From Flavobacteriaceae bacterium (GTDB taxonomy: Bacteria > Bacteroidota > Bacteroidia > Flavobacteriales > Flavobacteriaceae): a stretch of DNA of 64,000 nt. The notes beneath the pieces were generated by a model that saw only the letters and a program-made list of their open reading frames with translations, was not told where the DNA came from and made no database searches. The stretch's first letter is position 1; every line of letters begins with the position of its first letter. This document shows, piece after piece, positions 44,078 to 52,516 of this stretch. Location: assembly GCA_947451525.1 (NCBI GenBank), contig CANFZM010000002.1, forward strand, positions 1-64,000. Reading direction: 5' to 3'. Made by a program: the position numbers and the translations under genes.

Positions 44078-44521
44078 ATGAAAAAACAAGTAGTAATTAC
44101 TTTCTTTATTGCATTCTTTTCTGTTATTGTTAATGCACAGCAATGGAAAACCAATTTTGAAGAAGCTAAAACCGAAGCTAAAGCACAAAATAAACGAATA
44201 GTTTTAGTTTTTTCGGGTTCTGATTGGTGTGGGCCTTGTATAAAATTAGATAAAACAGTTTGGCAATCGGCAGAATTTAATAAGTATGCCAAAGATAATT
44301 ATGTTTTGTATCGTGCCGATTTTCCTAAGAAAAAAGCCAATCAATTGCCAGAAGAATTGCGAAAACAAAATTTAGCTTTAGCAGAAAAATATAATGAAGA
44401 TGGAAATTATCCATTTGTTTTGCTATTAGATAGCGATGGAAAAGTATTAGGTGTTTTAGGATATTTAGATTTAGAAGCCTCAGAATACCTAGACAGAATT
44501 AAAGAATTAGATAAAAAATAA
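44078..44521 (+). CDS. Exported thioredoxin-family protein
   Basis: 147 residues with a signal peptide (KQVVITFFIAFFSVIVNAQ). A thioredoxin-like domain has the active-site CGPC in GSDWCGPCIKLDKT, then YRADFPKKKANQLPEE and PFVLLLDSDGKVLG. It is a periplasmic thiol oxidoreductase. The ApbE gene starts at the base right after its stop codon, so the two are translationally linked and probably act in the same exported redox system. Confidence 0.92.
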   Translation: MKKQVVITFFIAFFSVIVNAQQWKTNFEEAKTEAKAQNKRIVLVFSGSDWCGPCIKLDKTVWQSAEFNKYAKDNYVLYRADFPKKKANQLPEELRKQNLALAEKYNEDGNYPFVLLLDSDGKVLGVLGYLDLEASEYLDRIKELDKK

Positions 44522-45511
44522 ATGAAGAAAATAGGATTTTTATTACTACTTTTAAGTGTTAGTTCACTTTCTGCACAAGTAATCCATAAAAGAGTTCTAA
44601 GCTTACTTGGAAGCCCCTTTGAGATTACTTTGGTAGGAAAAGACACCATCGAAGTCAATGAAAATATAGACATTGGTGTTGCCGAAGTAAGACGAATAGA
44701 AAATTTAATTTCCGATTGGATTCCGACTACCCCAATATCTGAAATCAATAGAAATGCAGGAATAAAGCCAATTAAAGTTTCAGAAGAATTGTATAATTTG
44801 GTAGATAGAGCAATAAAAATTTCAATGATTACCGATGGAGCTTTTGATATTAGTTATGCATCGATGGATAAAATTTGGAAATTTGATGGGAGCATGAAAG
44901 AAATGCCATCAGAGGCAGCCATAAAAGAATCGGTTTCTAAAGTTGGGTATAAGAATATTATTTTAGACAAAAAAAATAGCACTATTTTTTTAAAATTACC
45001 TGGAATGAAACTCGGTTTAGGAGGAATAGGGCAGGGTTACATTGCTGATACGGTTGCTATTTTGTTAAAATCAAAAGGGGTAACCTCTGGAATTATTAAT
45101 GTTTCTGGGGATATCAGCACTTGGGGAAAACAACCTAATGGCCAACAATGGAAAGTTGGAATCAAAAATCCAATGAATAAAAATAAGATATTTGCAATGT
45201 TTCCGCTAGAAGATTCTGCTGTGGAAACATCTGGAAGTTATGAGAAATATGTGATTTTTAACGGAATTCGATATTCTCATATTATTGATACTCGAACAGG
45301 GTATCCTGCACAAGGTTTGGTGAGTGTTTCGGTTTTTGCAAAAACCACCGAAGTTGCAGATGCACTTGCAACTGGAGTTTTTGTTTTAGGAAAAGAAAAA
45401 GGAATGGCTTTAGTTAATAGATTACCCGGAATTGGTTGCATTATGGTAGACGATACCGGAAAAGTAACTTCTTCTAATAATATAGATTTAAAAAATTACA
45501 AAAATTATTAA
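44522..45511 (+). CDS. apbE: FAD:protein FMN transferase (ApbE)
   Basis: Periplasmic enzyme that attaches FMN to Ser or Thr of exported redox proteins. The 329 residues start with a signal peptide (KKIGFLLLLLSVSSLSAQ) and show LLGSPFEITLVG, ISDWIPTTPISEINRNAG, DGAFDISYASMDKIWKF, the FAD-binding LGLGGIGQGYIAD, INVSGDISTWGKQ and the C-terminal IIDTRTGYPAQGLVSVSVFA with DALATGVFVLG. It is part of a thioredoxin-ApbE-DUF4266-DUF3570 operon. No obvious flavinylation target motif (D-x-x-S/T-G-A-T) is seen in the neighbours. Confidence 0.95.
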   Translation: MKKIGFLLLLLSVSSLSAQVIHKRVLSLLGSPFEITLVGKDTIEVNENIDIGVAEVRRIENLISDWIPTTPISEINRNAGIKPIKVSEELYNLVDRAIKISMITDGAFDISYASMDKIWKFDGSMKEMPSEAAIKESVSKVGYKNIILDKKNSTIFLKLPGMKLGLGGIGQGYIADTVAILLKSKGVTSGIINVSGDISTWGKQPNGQQWKVGIKNPMNKNKIFAMFPLEDSAVETSGSYEKYVIFNGIRYSHIIDTRTGYPAQGLVSVSVFAKTTEVADALATGVFVLGKEKGMALVNRLPGIGCIMVDDTGKVTSSNNIDLKNYKNY

Positions 45512-45518
45512 GTATTTA

Positions 45519-45713
45519 GTGTTGTTAGTATTTGCTGCTTCGATGACTTCTTGCGTAGCCGTAAAAGAGTATGAAAAAGAGTTAATTAATGATCCTGAAA
45601 TGAAACTAGGAGCAAGATCTTCAGAGAAGTATGAAGTTACTTTTCAAGTTTACAGAGAAGCTGCTGCAGGCGCTAACGGAGGAAAATCGGGTGGAGGCTG
45701 TGGCTGTAATTAA
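45519..45713 (+). CDS. DUF4266 lipoprotein
   Basis: Small DUF4266 lipoprotein: lipobox SMTSC, then KEYEKELINDPEMKL and a Gly/Cys-rich end (GGKSGGGCGCN). The track begins at GTG 45519, giving a signal peptide without a basic N-terminus. The in-frame sequence extends upstream to 45492 without ATG, GTG or TTG; the codons read TKIIKYLVLLVF from an ATT at 45495, which would make a far better signal peptide. A non-standard ATT start overlapping apbE is therefore possible. Confidence 0.85.
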   Translation: MLLVFAASMTSCVAVKEYEKELINDPEMKLGARSSEKYEVTFQVYREAAAGANGGKSGGGCGCN

Positions 45714-45716
45714 TTT

Positions 45717-47147
45717 ATGAAAAAGCAACTATCACTTTTAGTTTTATTTATTTCATTGGTTTCTTTTTCGCAAGAAAAGACAAAGGACACGGTCGTGAAA
45801 TTCAAAAAAGCAGTTTTGGAAAGTACTGAAGCCGATATTTTAATGAGTTATTACAAGCAAGACGGAATTCACTCGGCAGTTTCAGGAGGAATGGGGTCGG
45901 AAAAATTATCCGATTTCGCCACCAATATTGTAGTCGCAGTTCCAATGAATGATGATGATGTATTAACTATTGATACGGGTATTTCGGCTTATACTTCGGC
46001 TTCTTCCAGCAACATCAATCCATTTAATAGCAATAGTACAAGTTCTGGGGCTTCTGGACATTCTACCACTACAACCTCGCCTCCTGTTGGAACTCCTTGG
46101 TTGGCTTCATCAGGGGCTTCGGCTTCCGATCAATTAATTACTTTGAGTGGTAATTATAGCCATAGCAGTAATAATAGAAATTTTATTTGGAATGCCGATA
46201 TTTCGGTTTCCAATGAATACGATTATACTTCTTTTGGTTTTGGGGGAGGTATCACTAAATTATTCAACAAGAAAAATACCGAGTTGAGTTTGAAAACCAA
46301 TATTTATTTAGATAAATGGCGACCAATTTACCCAACCGAATTACATGAATATGCTAAGTATGGTAGTACTTTTCAGTACAATGGCTATTTAGCAGGAGTT
46401 ACTATAATGAATGAAAATGGCGCTGCTAGTACTTTGTATAAACCAATAAAATTTACAACATTAGATATAGAAAAAAGAAATTCGTATTCGGCTTCTTTTA
46501 GTTTTTCGCAAATAGTATCGCGTAAATTACAGTTCTCTTTATTCTTTGATTTGTTGCGTCAAGAAGGTTTATTATCTACCCCATACCAACGAATTTATTT
46601 TGCCGATGTGGCCAATTATTATATAGGACAGAAACAGTACATCCCAAATTATGAATCTTCATCCAATGTTGGGGTATATCGGTTAGCAGATGATATTGAG
46701 CGTTTGCCAGGTACAAGAGTGAAATTTCCTATTGGAATTAGAGCCAATTATTATATAAATGAAAAGTTTAAATTAAGAACCTATTATCGCTACTATACAG
46801 ATGATTGGGGTATTAATGCGCAAACGTTTAATGTTGAAATTCCGATTAAAATAAACGATAAGTACACGGTTTATCCTATGTATCGTTATTATACACAAAA
46901 TGCTTCTAAATATTTTGCACCATTTGAACAACATCTTTCCACAGAGATATTTTATACCTCCGATTACGATTTATCTAAGTTCAATAGTAATCAATATGGG
47001 TTTGGTGCAACCTATTTAGATATTTTTACTAATTTTAAACTTTTTGGTTTCGGTTTGAAAAATATTGACTTTAGATATAATAATTACCAACGAAATGATG
47101 GCTTAAAAGCCAATATTGTTACCTTTAACTTTAAATTTGTATTATAA
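45717..47147 (+). CDS. DUF3570 outer-membrane-type protein
   Basis: 476 residues with a signal peptide (MKKQLSLLVLFISLVSFSQ). DUF3570 proteins look like outer-membrane beta barrels: here KLSDFATNIVVAVPMNDDDV is followed by a Ser/Thr/Gly-rich loop (about 95-140; SSGASGHSTTTT), many alternating strands with RYYTDDWG and YRYYTQNASKYFAPFEQH, and a C-terminal strand ending in aromatic FKFVL. It starts 3 bp after DUF4266 and completes a conserved ApbE-linked set; the joint role is unknown. Confidence 0.88.
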   Translation: MKKQLSLLVLFISLVSFSQEKTKDTVVKFKKAVLESTEADILMSYYKQDGIHSAVSGGMGSEKLSDFATNIVVAVPMNDDDVLTIDTGISAYTSASSSNINPFNSNSTSSGASGHSTTTTSPPVGTPWLASSGASASDQLITLSGNYSHSSNNRNFIWNADISVSNEYDYTSFGFGGGITKLFNKKNTELSLKTNIYLDKWRPIYPTELHEYAKYGSTFQYNGYLAGVTIMNENGAASTLYKPIKFTTLDIEKRNSYSASFSFSQIVSRKLQFSLFFDLLRQEGLLSTPYQRIYFADVANYYIGQKQYIPNYESSSNVGVYRLADDIERLPGTRVKFPIGIRANYYINEKFKLRTYYRYYTDDWGINAQTFNVEIPIKINDKYTVYPMYRYYTQNASKYFAPFEQHLSTEIFYTSDYDLSKFNSNQYGFGATYLDIFTNFKLFGFGLKNIDFRYNNYQRNDGLKANIVTFNFKFVL

Positions 47148-47156
47148 ATAACTTTT

Positions 47157-47825
47157 ATGGCAAAAATATTAATTATAGAAGATGAAATAGGAATTTCTAA
47201 TTTTTTAACCCAAGGTTTGGAAGAAGAAGGATATGAGATTATTGTGGCTAATAATGGGCATACAGGTTTAGAATTGGCACTAAACTCTGGTGCAGATTTA
47301 ATTTTATTGGATTGGATGTTGCCAAAAATGTCTGGAATTGAAGTTTGCAAAAAGATTAGAGAAAAAAATAAGCAAGTTCCAATTTTATTTTTAACTGCTA
47401 GAGATACCATTCAAGAAACTATTGAAGGATTAAAGGAAGGTGCAAATGATTATATCAAGAAACCTTTTAGTTTTGAAGAATTATTAGAGCGAATTAAAAT
47501 TCATTTTAGAAATAGTACTTCAGATGAAATGCTAACTTTAGGTACTATAAAAATAAATCTTGCAAAGCACGAGGTTACTTGTAATGATAAAATAGTGTCT
47601 TTTACCCAACGCGAATATGAACTTTTAACCTATTTAGTAAAAAATAAAGGTAGAGTTTGTACAAGAACCGAAATAATAGAAAAGGTTTGGAATATTTATT
47701 TTGAATACGATACCGGAGTTATTGATGTTTTTATGAATTCCATCAGAAAAAAACTAAATATTAACAAAGACAACGATTGTGTAAAAACCATCCGAGGTGT
47801 AGGATATATTGCTAACGATATTTAA
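47157..47825 (+). CDS. OmpR-family response regulator
   Basis: 222-residue transcription factor. Receiver domain with acidic pocket EDE (8-10), phospho-acceptor D52 in LLDWMLPKMSG, the Thr in FLTARD and Lys in IKKPFSF; winged-helix DNA-binding domain with SFTQREYELLTYLVKNKG and VWNIYFEYDTGVIDVFMNSI. It is followed 2 bp later by its kinase and preceded by DUF3570, so it is likely to control the redox cluster or the DUF2231 gene. Confidence 0.95.
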   Translation: MAKILIIEDEIGISNFLTQGLEEEGYEIIVANNGHTGLELALNSGADLILLDWMLPKMSGIEVCKKIREKNKQVPILFLTARDTIQETIEGLKEGANDYIKKPFSFEELLERIKIHFRNSTSDEMLTLGTIKINLAKHEVTCNDKIVSFTQREYELLTYLVKNKGRVCTRTEIIEKVWNIYFEYDTGVIDVFMNSIRKKLNINKDNDCVKTIRGVGYIANDI

Positions 47826-47827
47826 TT

Positions 47828-49213
47828 ATGAATAATTTTTCTTTAAAAAATCGAATAGCGTTTTACTATATTATATCTGCAGCATTATTAATTTTTGTTG
47901 TATTTTTCTCTATTTATAATATTGTTTCTATAACAGTAAATAAAAACATAAACGACCATTTATTGTCTGAGGTAAAAGAATACCAACATAAATTAAGTTA
48001 TGAAGAAGATGAAGAAATAGAGTTTATTGATCACGAAGAATGGGAAAATAGAGAACATAATGAAGTATTTGTAGATCCTGTTTTCTTACAAATAACCAAT
48101 CCAGATGGAACTGTAATTGAGAAATCGGGAAACCTTAAGAATAAAGAATTATTATTTGAAAAGAAACTTAAGATTCAAAGAATATCTAACTTTAAGTTTA
48201 CGGGTAAAAGTATTCGTCAAATTCAAGTTCCCTTATTTAATAATGAAAAAATTATTGGGTATTTAATGGTTGCTGTTTCAATTGAAGAAGAAAATGCAAT
48301 TCAAGAAAAATTAAGTACTATTTTATTCATACTTTTTCCATTCGTTTTAGTTTTATTATTTTTTATAGCCCAATTTATTGCTGGTAGAAGTATCAAACCT
48401 ATTAATTCTATAATTGCTGTATCCGATTCTATTAATAACAACAATTTAAAGACTAGAATTCCTTTACCTAAAAACAAAGACGAATTATATAAACTTTCCA
48501 AAACAATTAATAATCTTTTAGATAGAATTGCAAATACTATTGAAAGGGAAAAACAATTTACCTCGGATGCTTCCCATGAATTAAGAACACCATTAGCGGT
48601 AATTAAAGGTACTTTGGAAGTTTTAATACGCAAGCCTCGAAATACAGAAGAATACCAACAAAAAGTAAATTTTTGTATATCTGAAGTGGATAGGATGAAT
48701 AATTTGGTAGATCAATTACTGCTTCTTGCACGATTGGAAAATCAAAAACTATTTCTTAGAATTGAAAAGCAAAATTTAAATGAATTAGTTAATGAAATAG
48801 TCTTCCATTTTGCTGGTAAACTGCAAGAAAAACAAATCTCAATTTCTCTAAATAATAAAAATTCCTATTTCATAAATACCGATAAATACTTACTTACTAT
48901 AGTTCTTCAGAATTTAATTTCAAATGCCATTAAATATTCTAAAACAAATGGCACAATTATAATTGATACAGAAAAAGTAGATACTAAAACAATTTTGAAA
49001 ATTTCAGATGAAGGAATTGGTATTGCAAAAGATGAAATTGATAAAGTATTCAATGCATTTTACAGAACAACTTATTCAACAAATCACCCCGAAATTGAAG
49101 GAATAGGTCTAGGCTTATCAATAGCAAAAAGATTATGTGATATTTTAAATATTGAATTAGGAATAACTAGCGAAGAAAATAAAGGAACTACTTTAAACTT
49201 AAGTATTAATTAA
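47828..49213 (+). CDS. Sensor histidine kinase (HAMP type)
   Basis: 461 residues: two transmembrane helices (near 12-34 and 162-184) flank a periplasmic sensor with a very acidic segment (YEEDEEIEFIDHEEWENREH), which could bind cations. A HAMP linker follows, then HisKA (FTSDASHELRTPLAVIKG) and HATPase with N box LISNAIKYSK, G1 DEGIGIA and G2 GIGLGLSIAKRL. It pairs with the response regulator immediately upstream. Confidence 0.95.
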   Translation: MNNFSLKNRIAFYYIISAALLIFVVFFSIYNIVSITVNKNINDHLLSEVKEYQHKLSYEEDEEIEFIDHEEWENREHNEVFVDPVFLQITNPDGTVIEKSGNLKNKELLFEKKLKIQRISNFKFTGKSIRQIQVPLFNNEKIIGYLMVAVSIEEENAIQEKLSTILFILFPFVLVLLFFIAQFIAGRSIKPINSIIAVSDSINNNNLKTRIPLPKNKDELYKLSKTINNLLDRIANTIEREKQFTSDASHELRTPLAVIKGTLEVLIRKPRNTEEYQQKVNFCISEVDRMNNLVDQLLLLARLENQKLFLRIEKQNLNELVNEIVFHFAGKLQEKQISISLNNKNSYFINTDKYLLTIVLQNLISNAIKYSKTNGTIIIDTEKVDTKTILKISDEGIGIAKDEIDKVFNAFYRTTYSTNHPEIEGIGLGLSIAKRLCDILNIELGITSEENKGTTLNLSIN

Positions 49214-49278
49214 CTTAAATTTTAACTTAATTTGTATTAAAATAAGTAACTTTAAAGTAATCTTTAAATATAGAAATT

Positions 49279-49764
49279 ATGAATGATGCACATTTACATA
49301 TGGTGGTGAACCACTTTCCTATTATTGGAATTATTTTGGGGTTAGGCGTTTTAATTATTGGAGTTGTACTTAAAAACAAGACGGTAATAAATACAGCTTA
49401 CGGATTGTTTATTGTAGGTGCAATTTTTGCTGCTTTGAGTATGGCAACTGGAGACGGTGCTGAAGAAATGGTAGAAAATTTTCCAAATATCGGCAAACAA
49501 ATTATCCATGAACATGAAGAAATTGCAGAAAAACTCGCTCTTGTTTTATATATTTTAGGAGTGGTTTCTCTTATTGGATGGTATCTAAATATTAAAAATC
49601 ATTCTAAAGCGGCTTTAGTTTCATTTCTTGCTATTACTTTAGCAATCGTTGGAGTTTTCCTCGCGCAACAAACAGGTACTACAGGAGGAGAAATACGCCA
49701 TACTGAAATAAGACCAACAAATACTACAACCGTTATACCAACAGAAGAAAACGAAGATAAATAA
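49279..49764 (+). CDS. DUF2231-like membrane protein
   Basis: 161 residues with four predicted transmembrane helices and histidine-rich positions typical of DUF2231: the N-terminal HLHMVVNHFPI, a central ATGDGAEEMVENFP, and IIHEHEEIAEKLALVLYILG. The family is often linked to metal or heme redox functions in the membrane; this is family-level knowledge. It lies 65 bp after the histidine kinase on the same strand and may be part of its output. Confidence 0.82.
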   Translation: MNDAHLHMVVNHFPIIGIILGLGVLIIGVVLKNKTVINTAYGLFIVGAIFAALSMATGDGAEEMVENFPNIGKQIIHEHEEIAEKLALVLYILGVVSLIGWYLNIKNHSKAALVSFLAITLAIVGVFLAQQTGTTGGEIRHTEIRPTNTTTVIPTEENEDK

Positions 49765-49770
49765 TCAATC

Positions 49771-50166
49771 TTAGTTTTTCTCTAATAATTGCAATTGACT
49801 CTTCCATCTTTCTATAAGCATCGTAATTATACGCTTATTTAAATTGGAAGAGTTTTTTGTATATTCTATATACTCTTCTACCGAAAATAAGCCAACAACA
49901 ACTCCAATAAGTTGGTTTCTAAAAGCAATATCCGTTGTGGTTGCCTTTTCAATATAACTACATTTTTTGTCTAAGGATAAAGTAAAAAAAACATTTTTAT
50001 TCCTAGTGGCATAACTAATAAATAGTTGTAACAATAGGTTATTTTGAAATTTCAAAATAGGGCGGAGGGTGTTGTTTTGAAACATCTCATCAGTTGACAT
50101 TCCTTCAGTTACCTTACCTAATGTTTCGTTTCTTAATTCTATAACTTGTGTATCTCTATCTTTCAT
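49771..50166 (-). CDS. Uncharacterised 131-aa protein
   Basis: 131 residues with no signal peptide or membrane segment. It opens with VIELRNETLGKVTEGMSTDEMFQNNTLRPILKFQNNLLLQLFISY, a pattern seen in a flavobacterial family sometimes labelled glyoxalase, though I see no metal-ligand pattern to support that label. It is convergent with the DUF2231 gene (6 bp apart) and is preceded by the ompA-family terminator, so it has a separate message. Confidence 0.68.
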   Translation of the reverse strand: MKDRDTQVIELRNETLGKVTEGMSTDEMFQNNTLRPILKFQNNLLLQLFISYATRNKNVFFTLSLDKKCSYIEKATTTDIAFRNQLIGVVVGLFSVEEYIEYTKNSSNLNKRIITMLIERWKSQLQLLEKN

Positions 50167-50178
50167 TTTCTTGGAATA

Positions 50179-50210
50179 AAAAAGCCTCTGTTTTTAAAAC
50201 AGAGGCTTTC
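50179..50210 (-). terminator. Terminator of the OmpA-family gene
   Basis: A 14-bp stem AAAGCCTCTGTTTT / AAAACAGAGGCTTT with a minimal loop; the A run on the left gives a T run on the minus strand. Confidence 0.9.
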
Positions 50211-50230
50211 ATTAAATATAAATTATTGTA

Positions 50231-51571
50231 TTATTTTCTTACTTTAAAAGTTACTCTTCTAACAACTTTTCTCGCTTCTTCAGAAGTAACGTCTACTGAA
50301 GTATCTTCTCCAGAAGAAATTACAGTTAATCTTGAAGCATCAATACCAGATTTAATTAAAACAGATTTAACTGCTTCAGCACGATCTTTAGAAAGTTTAA
50401 GGTTACGATCATTAGCACCAATTTCATCTGCGTGACCTATAATGCTAATAGATTCAGTAGGGTTGTTTTTCAAATATGTTCTAATAAAATCAATACCTTC
50501 AGTAGAAACATTAGTAGGATTAACTTTACCTGTATCAAAATATGTAGCAACATAACCATCATTAATAAAACGTTGTACCATTTCAACATTATTGGCTTTA
50601 GTAGTTTCTTTATTGTTTTGATCAATAAATCTTTCTAATTCATCCGGAACACCATTTCTGTTAATATCAACCATTCTTCCTTTGGTATCTACAGCCACTC
50701 CAGCAACTGAATTGTTTTCTTGATCTAAATAATCAGGAACACCATCTTTATCAGTATCATTCATAAGAGTTTCAACATCATTTATCTTTTTTTGCATTGA
50801 CTCAATTTGAACTAAATTTTTATCTTTAATTACAGCCCAATCTCCATGCATCTTGTTTTTCCCTAAAGAGTAGGTAAGTCCAGCTGACATAGAAACCAAT
50901 TGACCAGATAAGTTATTAGAATCATCAGAATAAGCACCATCCCAAGCAAAATGTTGTCTTAAATTGGTTACAATAGAAATGTCAGTAATAAAAGAAACTC
51001 TTTTAGTCAATCTTAATTGTGGTGAAAAACCAACAATTAAACCTCCGTTATATTCTTTTAAACCTGAGTTATGGTTACGAACCATCAAAGTTGGATTGGT
51101 TAAACTCATTTCATTTGCAGTAAGAGGTCTCATTTGTGACACTTGAATTCCTCCATGAAGTAACAACCCAAAACGTCCACTAGGTTTCTCAATATTAAAT
51201 AACCTAGAAGCATTAATAACACCTTGAAAACCTAAAGTATACATTTTCATTTCAAAAGGTAAACTAATTGTATTTTTATTATTAACCAAATCCAAATATC
51301 CAATATCCATTTTTAATCCAAACACTGGACTTATCATATAACGTACTCCCAAATTATAAGAGTTTACAGTTATACTTCCAATAAACTTATCATTATTACT
51401 AGAAAAATAACCGTTGGTATATGGTTTAATTCCTTTAGCTTGACCTGCACTAAATTCAATGGTTAGTTTATTGAATTCTGATGAAATAGTGTCTTTTTCT
51501 ATTTTATTTTCTTGTGAGTAACCAGAAAAACCAGAAAATATTAATAAAGACAGAATAGTAACTTTTTTCAT
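50231..51571 (-). CDS. OmpA-family outer membrane protein with TSP3-like repeats
   Basis: 446 residues: signal peptide (KKVTILSLLIFSGFSGYSQ), an N-terminal eight-strand-type barrel (about 25-230), a linker with calcium-binding thrombospondin-3-like repeats (DTDKDGVPDYLDQE and DINRNGVPDELE), and a C-terminal OmpA domain with SIIGHADEIGANDRNLKLSKDRAEAVKSVL that binds peptidoglycan. It anchors the outer membrane to the cell wall. Well-separated single gene with its own terminator. Confidence 0.95.
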   Translation of the reverse strand: MKKVTILSLLIFSGFSGYSQENKIEKDTISSEFNKLTIEFSAGQAKGIKPYTNGYFSSNNDKFIGSITVNSYNLGVRYMISPVFGLKMDIGYLDLVNNKNTISLPFEMKMYTLGFQGVINASRLFNIEKPSGRFGLLLHGGIQVSQMRPLTANEMSLTNPTLMVRNHNSGLKEYNGGLIVGFSPQLRLTKRVSFITDISIVTNLRQHFAWDGAYSDDSNNLSGQLVSMSAGLTYSLGKNKMHGDWAVIKDKNLVQIESMQKKINDVETLMNDTDKDGVPDYLDQENNSVAGVAVDTKGRMVDINRNGVPDELERFIDQNNKETTKANNVEMVQRFINDGYVATYFDTGKVNPTNVSTEGIDFIRTYLKNNPTESISIIGHADEIGANDRNLKLSKDRAEAVKSVLIKSGIDASRLTVISSGEDTSVDVTSEEARKVVRRVTFKVRK

Positions 51572-51695
51572 AATTTAAGTTTATGTATTAAATTTCGGAA
51601 TTATCTCACAAATATAAGGGTTTAGATTAAAGGAACAACTTTTTTCACTATTAAATCTTTAATTTTTATTAATTTTGTAAGGTAAAATTTAAATT

Positions 51696-52118
51696 ATGAG
51701 AGTTTCTTTTATTTTTGTTACAGTAGATATAATTTTATTTAAAGAAGTTTCTAATAAAAATTTAATTCTTTTGATAAAAAGAAAAAATGAACCTTTTAAA
51801 GATTGTTGGGCTTTACCTGGTGGATTTGTAGATGAAAATGAAGATTTAAAGGTTGCTGCAATAAGAGAACTTCATGAAGAAACTCAAATTGAAATAGAGA
51901 ATTTAGAACAACTTAAAGCCTTCGGAAAACCTTTTCGAGATCCAAGAAGTCATGTGGTTTCTATAGCATATACTGGTTTTGTTTCTCCCGAGACAAATGC
52001 AATTGCAAGTGATGATGCTAAAGAAGCGAAATGGTTTTCGGTTAATGATTTGCCAAAATTAGCTTTTGACCATGATGAAATCATTAATTTCGCATTGTTA
52101 AAACATAAAATAAAATGA
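51696..52118 (+). CDS. NUDIX hydrolase
   Basis: 140 residues with the Nudix box GGFVDENEDLKVAAIRELHEET (GX5EX7REUXEEXGU form, last positions QIEI). An NrtR-like transcription factor domain is absent, so it is a stand-alone hydrolase of a nucleoside diphosphate-linked substrate, possibly ADP-ribose or an oxidised nucleotide. It overlaps the thioesterase gene by 4 bp (ATGA), so the two are co-translated. Confidence 0.93.
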   Translation: MRVSFIFVTVDIILFKEVSNKNLILLIKRKNEPFKDCWALPGGFVDENEDLKVAAIRELHEETQIEIENLEQLKAFGKPFRDPRSHVVSIAYTGFVSPETNAIASDDAKEAKWFSVNDLPKLAFDHDEIINFALLKHKIK

Positions 52119-52516
52119 GATTTCATACAAGAAAATGGGTTAAACCCGAAGATTTAAACCCAAACAGTACTTTATTTGGCGGACGATTACTTGCCTGGAT
52201 TGATGAAGAAATTGCTTTGTATGCAATTATTCAATTGGAAAGTCCAAGAATTGTCACTAAACACATGTCGGAAATTAATTTTAGAAGTTCTGCTAAACAA
52301 GGCGATATAGTTGAAATAGGTATTGATGTTTTAAAATTTGGCACCACTTCGATAACATTAACCTGCGAGGTGCGAAATATGATGACTAAAGAAACTATAA
52401 TTACTATTGATCAAATAACTATGGTAAGTGTTAGTTTAGAAGGAAAACCACAAGCCCACGGCAAAACAAAAATAGAATTTGTTGAAGACCGACTAAAAAA
52501 TAATATTATTATATAG
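52115..52516 (+). CDS. Acyl-CoA thioesterase (hotdog fold)
   Basis: 133 residues of the YciA/BFIT-like acyl-CoA thioesterase family: NSTLFGGRLLAWIDEEIALYAI (hotdog helix with the catalytic acid region), then INFRSSAKQGDIVEIGIDVLKFGTTSITLTCEV. The start overlaps the NUDIX stop codon. It ends 8 bp into the convergent mechanosensitive channel gene. The chain-length preference cannot be inferred. Confidence 0.9.
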   Translation: MRFHTRKWVKPEDLNPNSTLFGGRLLAWIDEEIALYAIIQLESPRIVTKHMSEINFRSSAKQGDIVEIGIDVLKFGTTSITLTCEVRNMMTKETIITIDQITMVSVSLEGKPQAHGKTKIEFVEDRLKNNIII

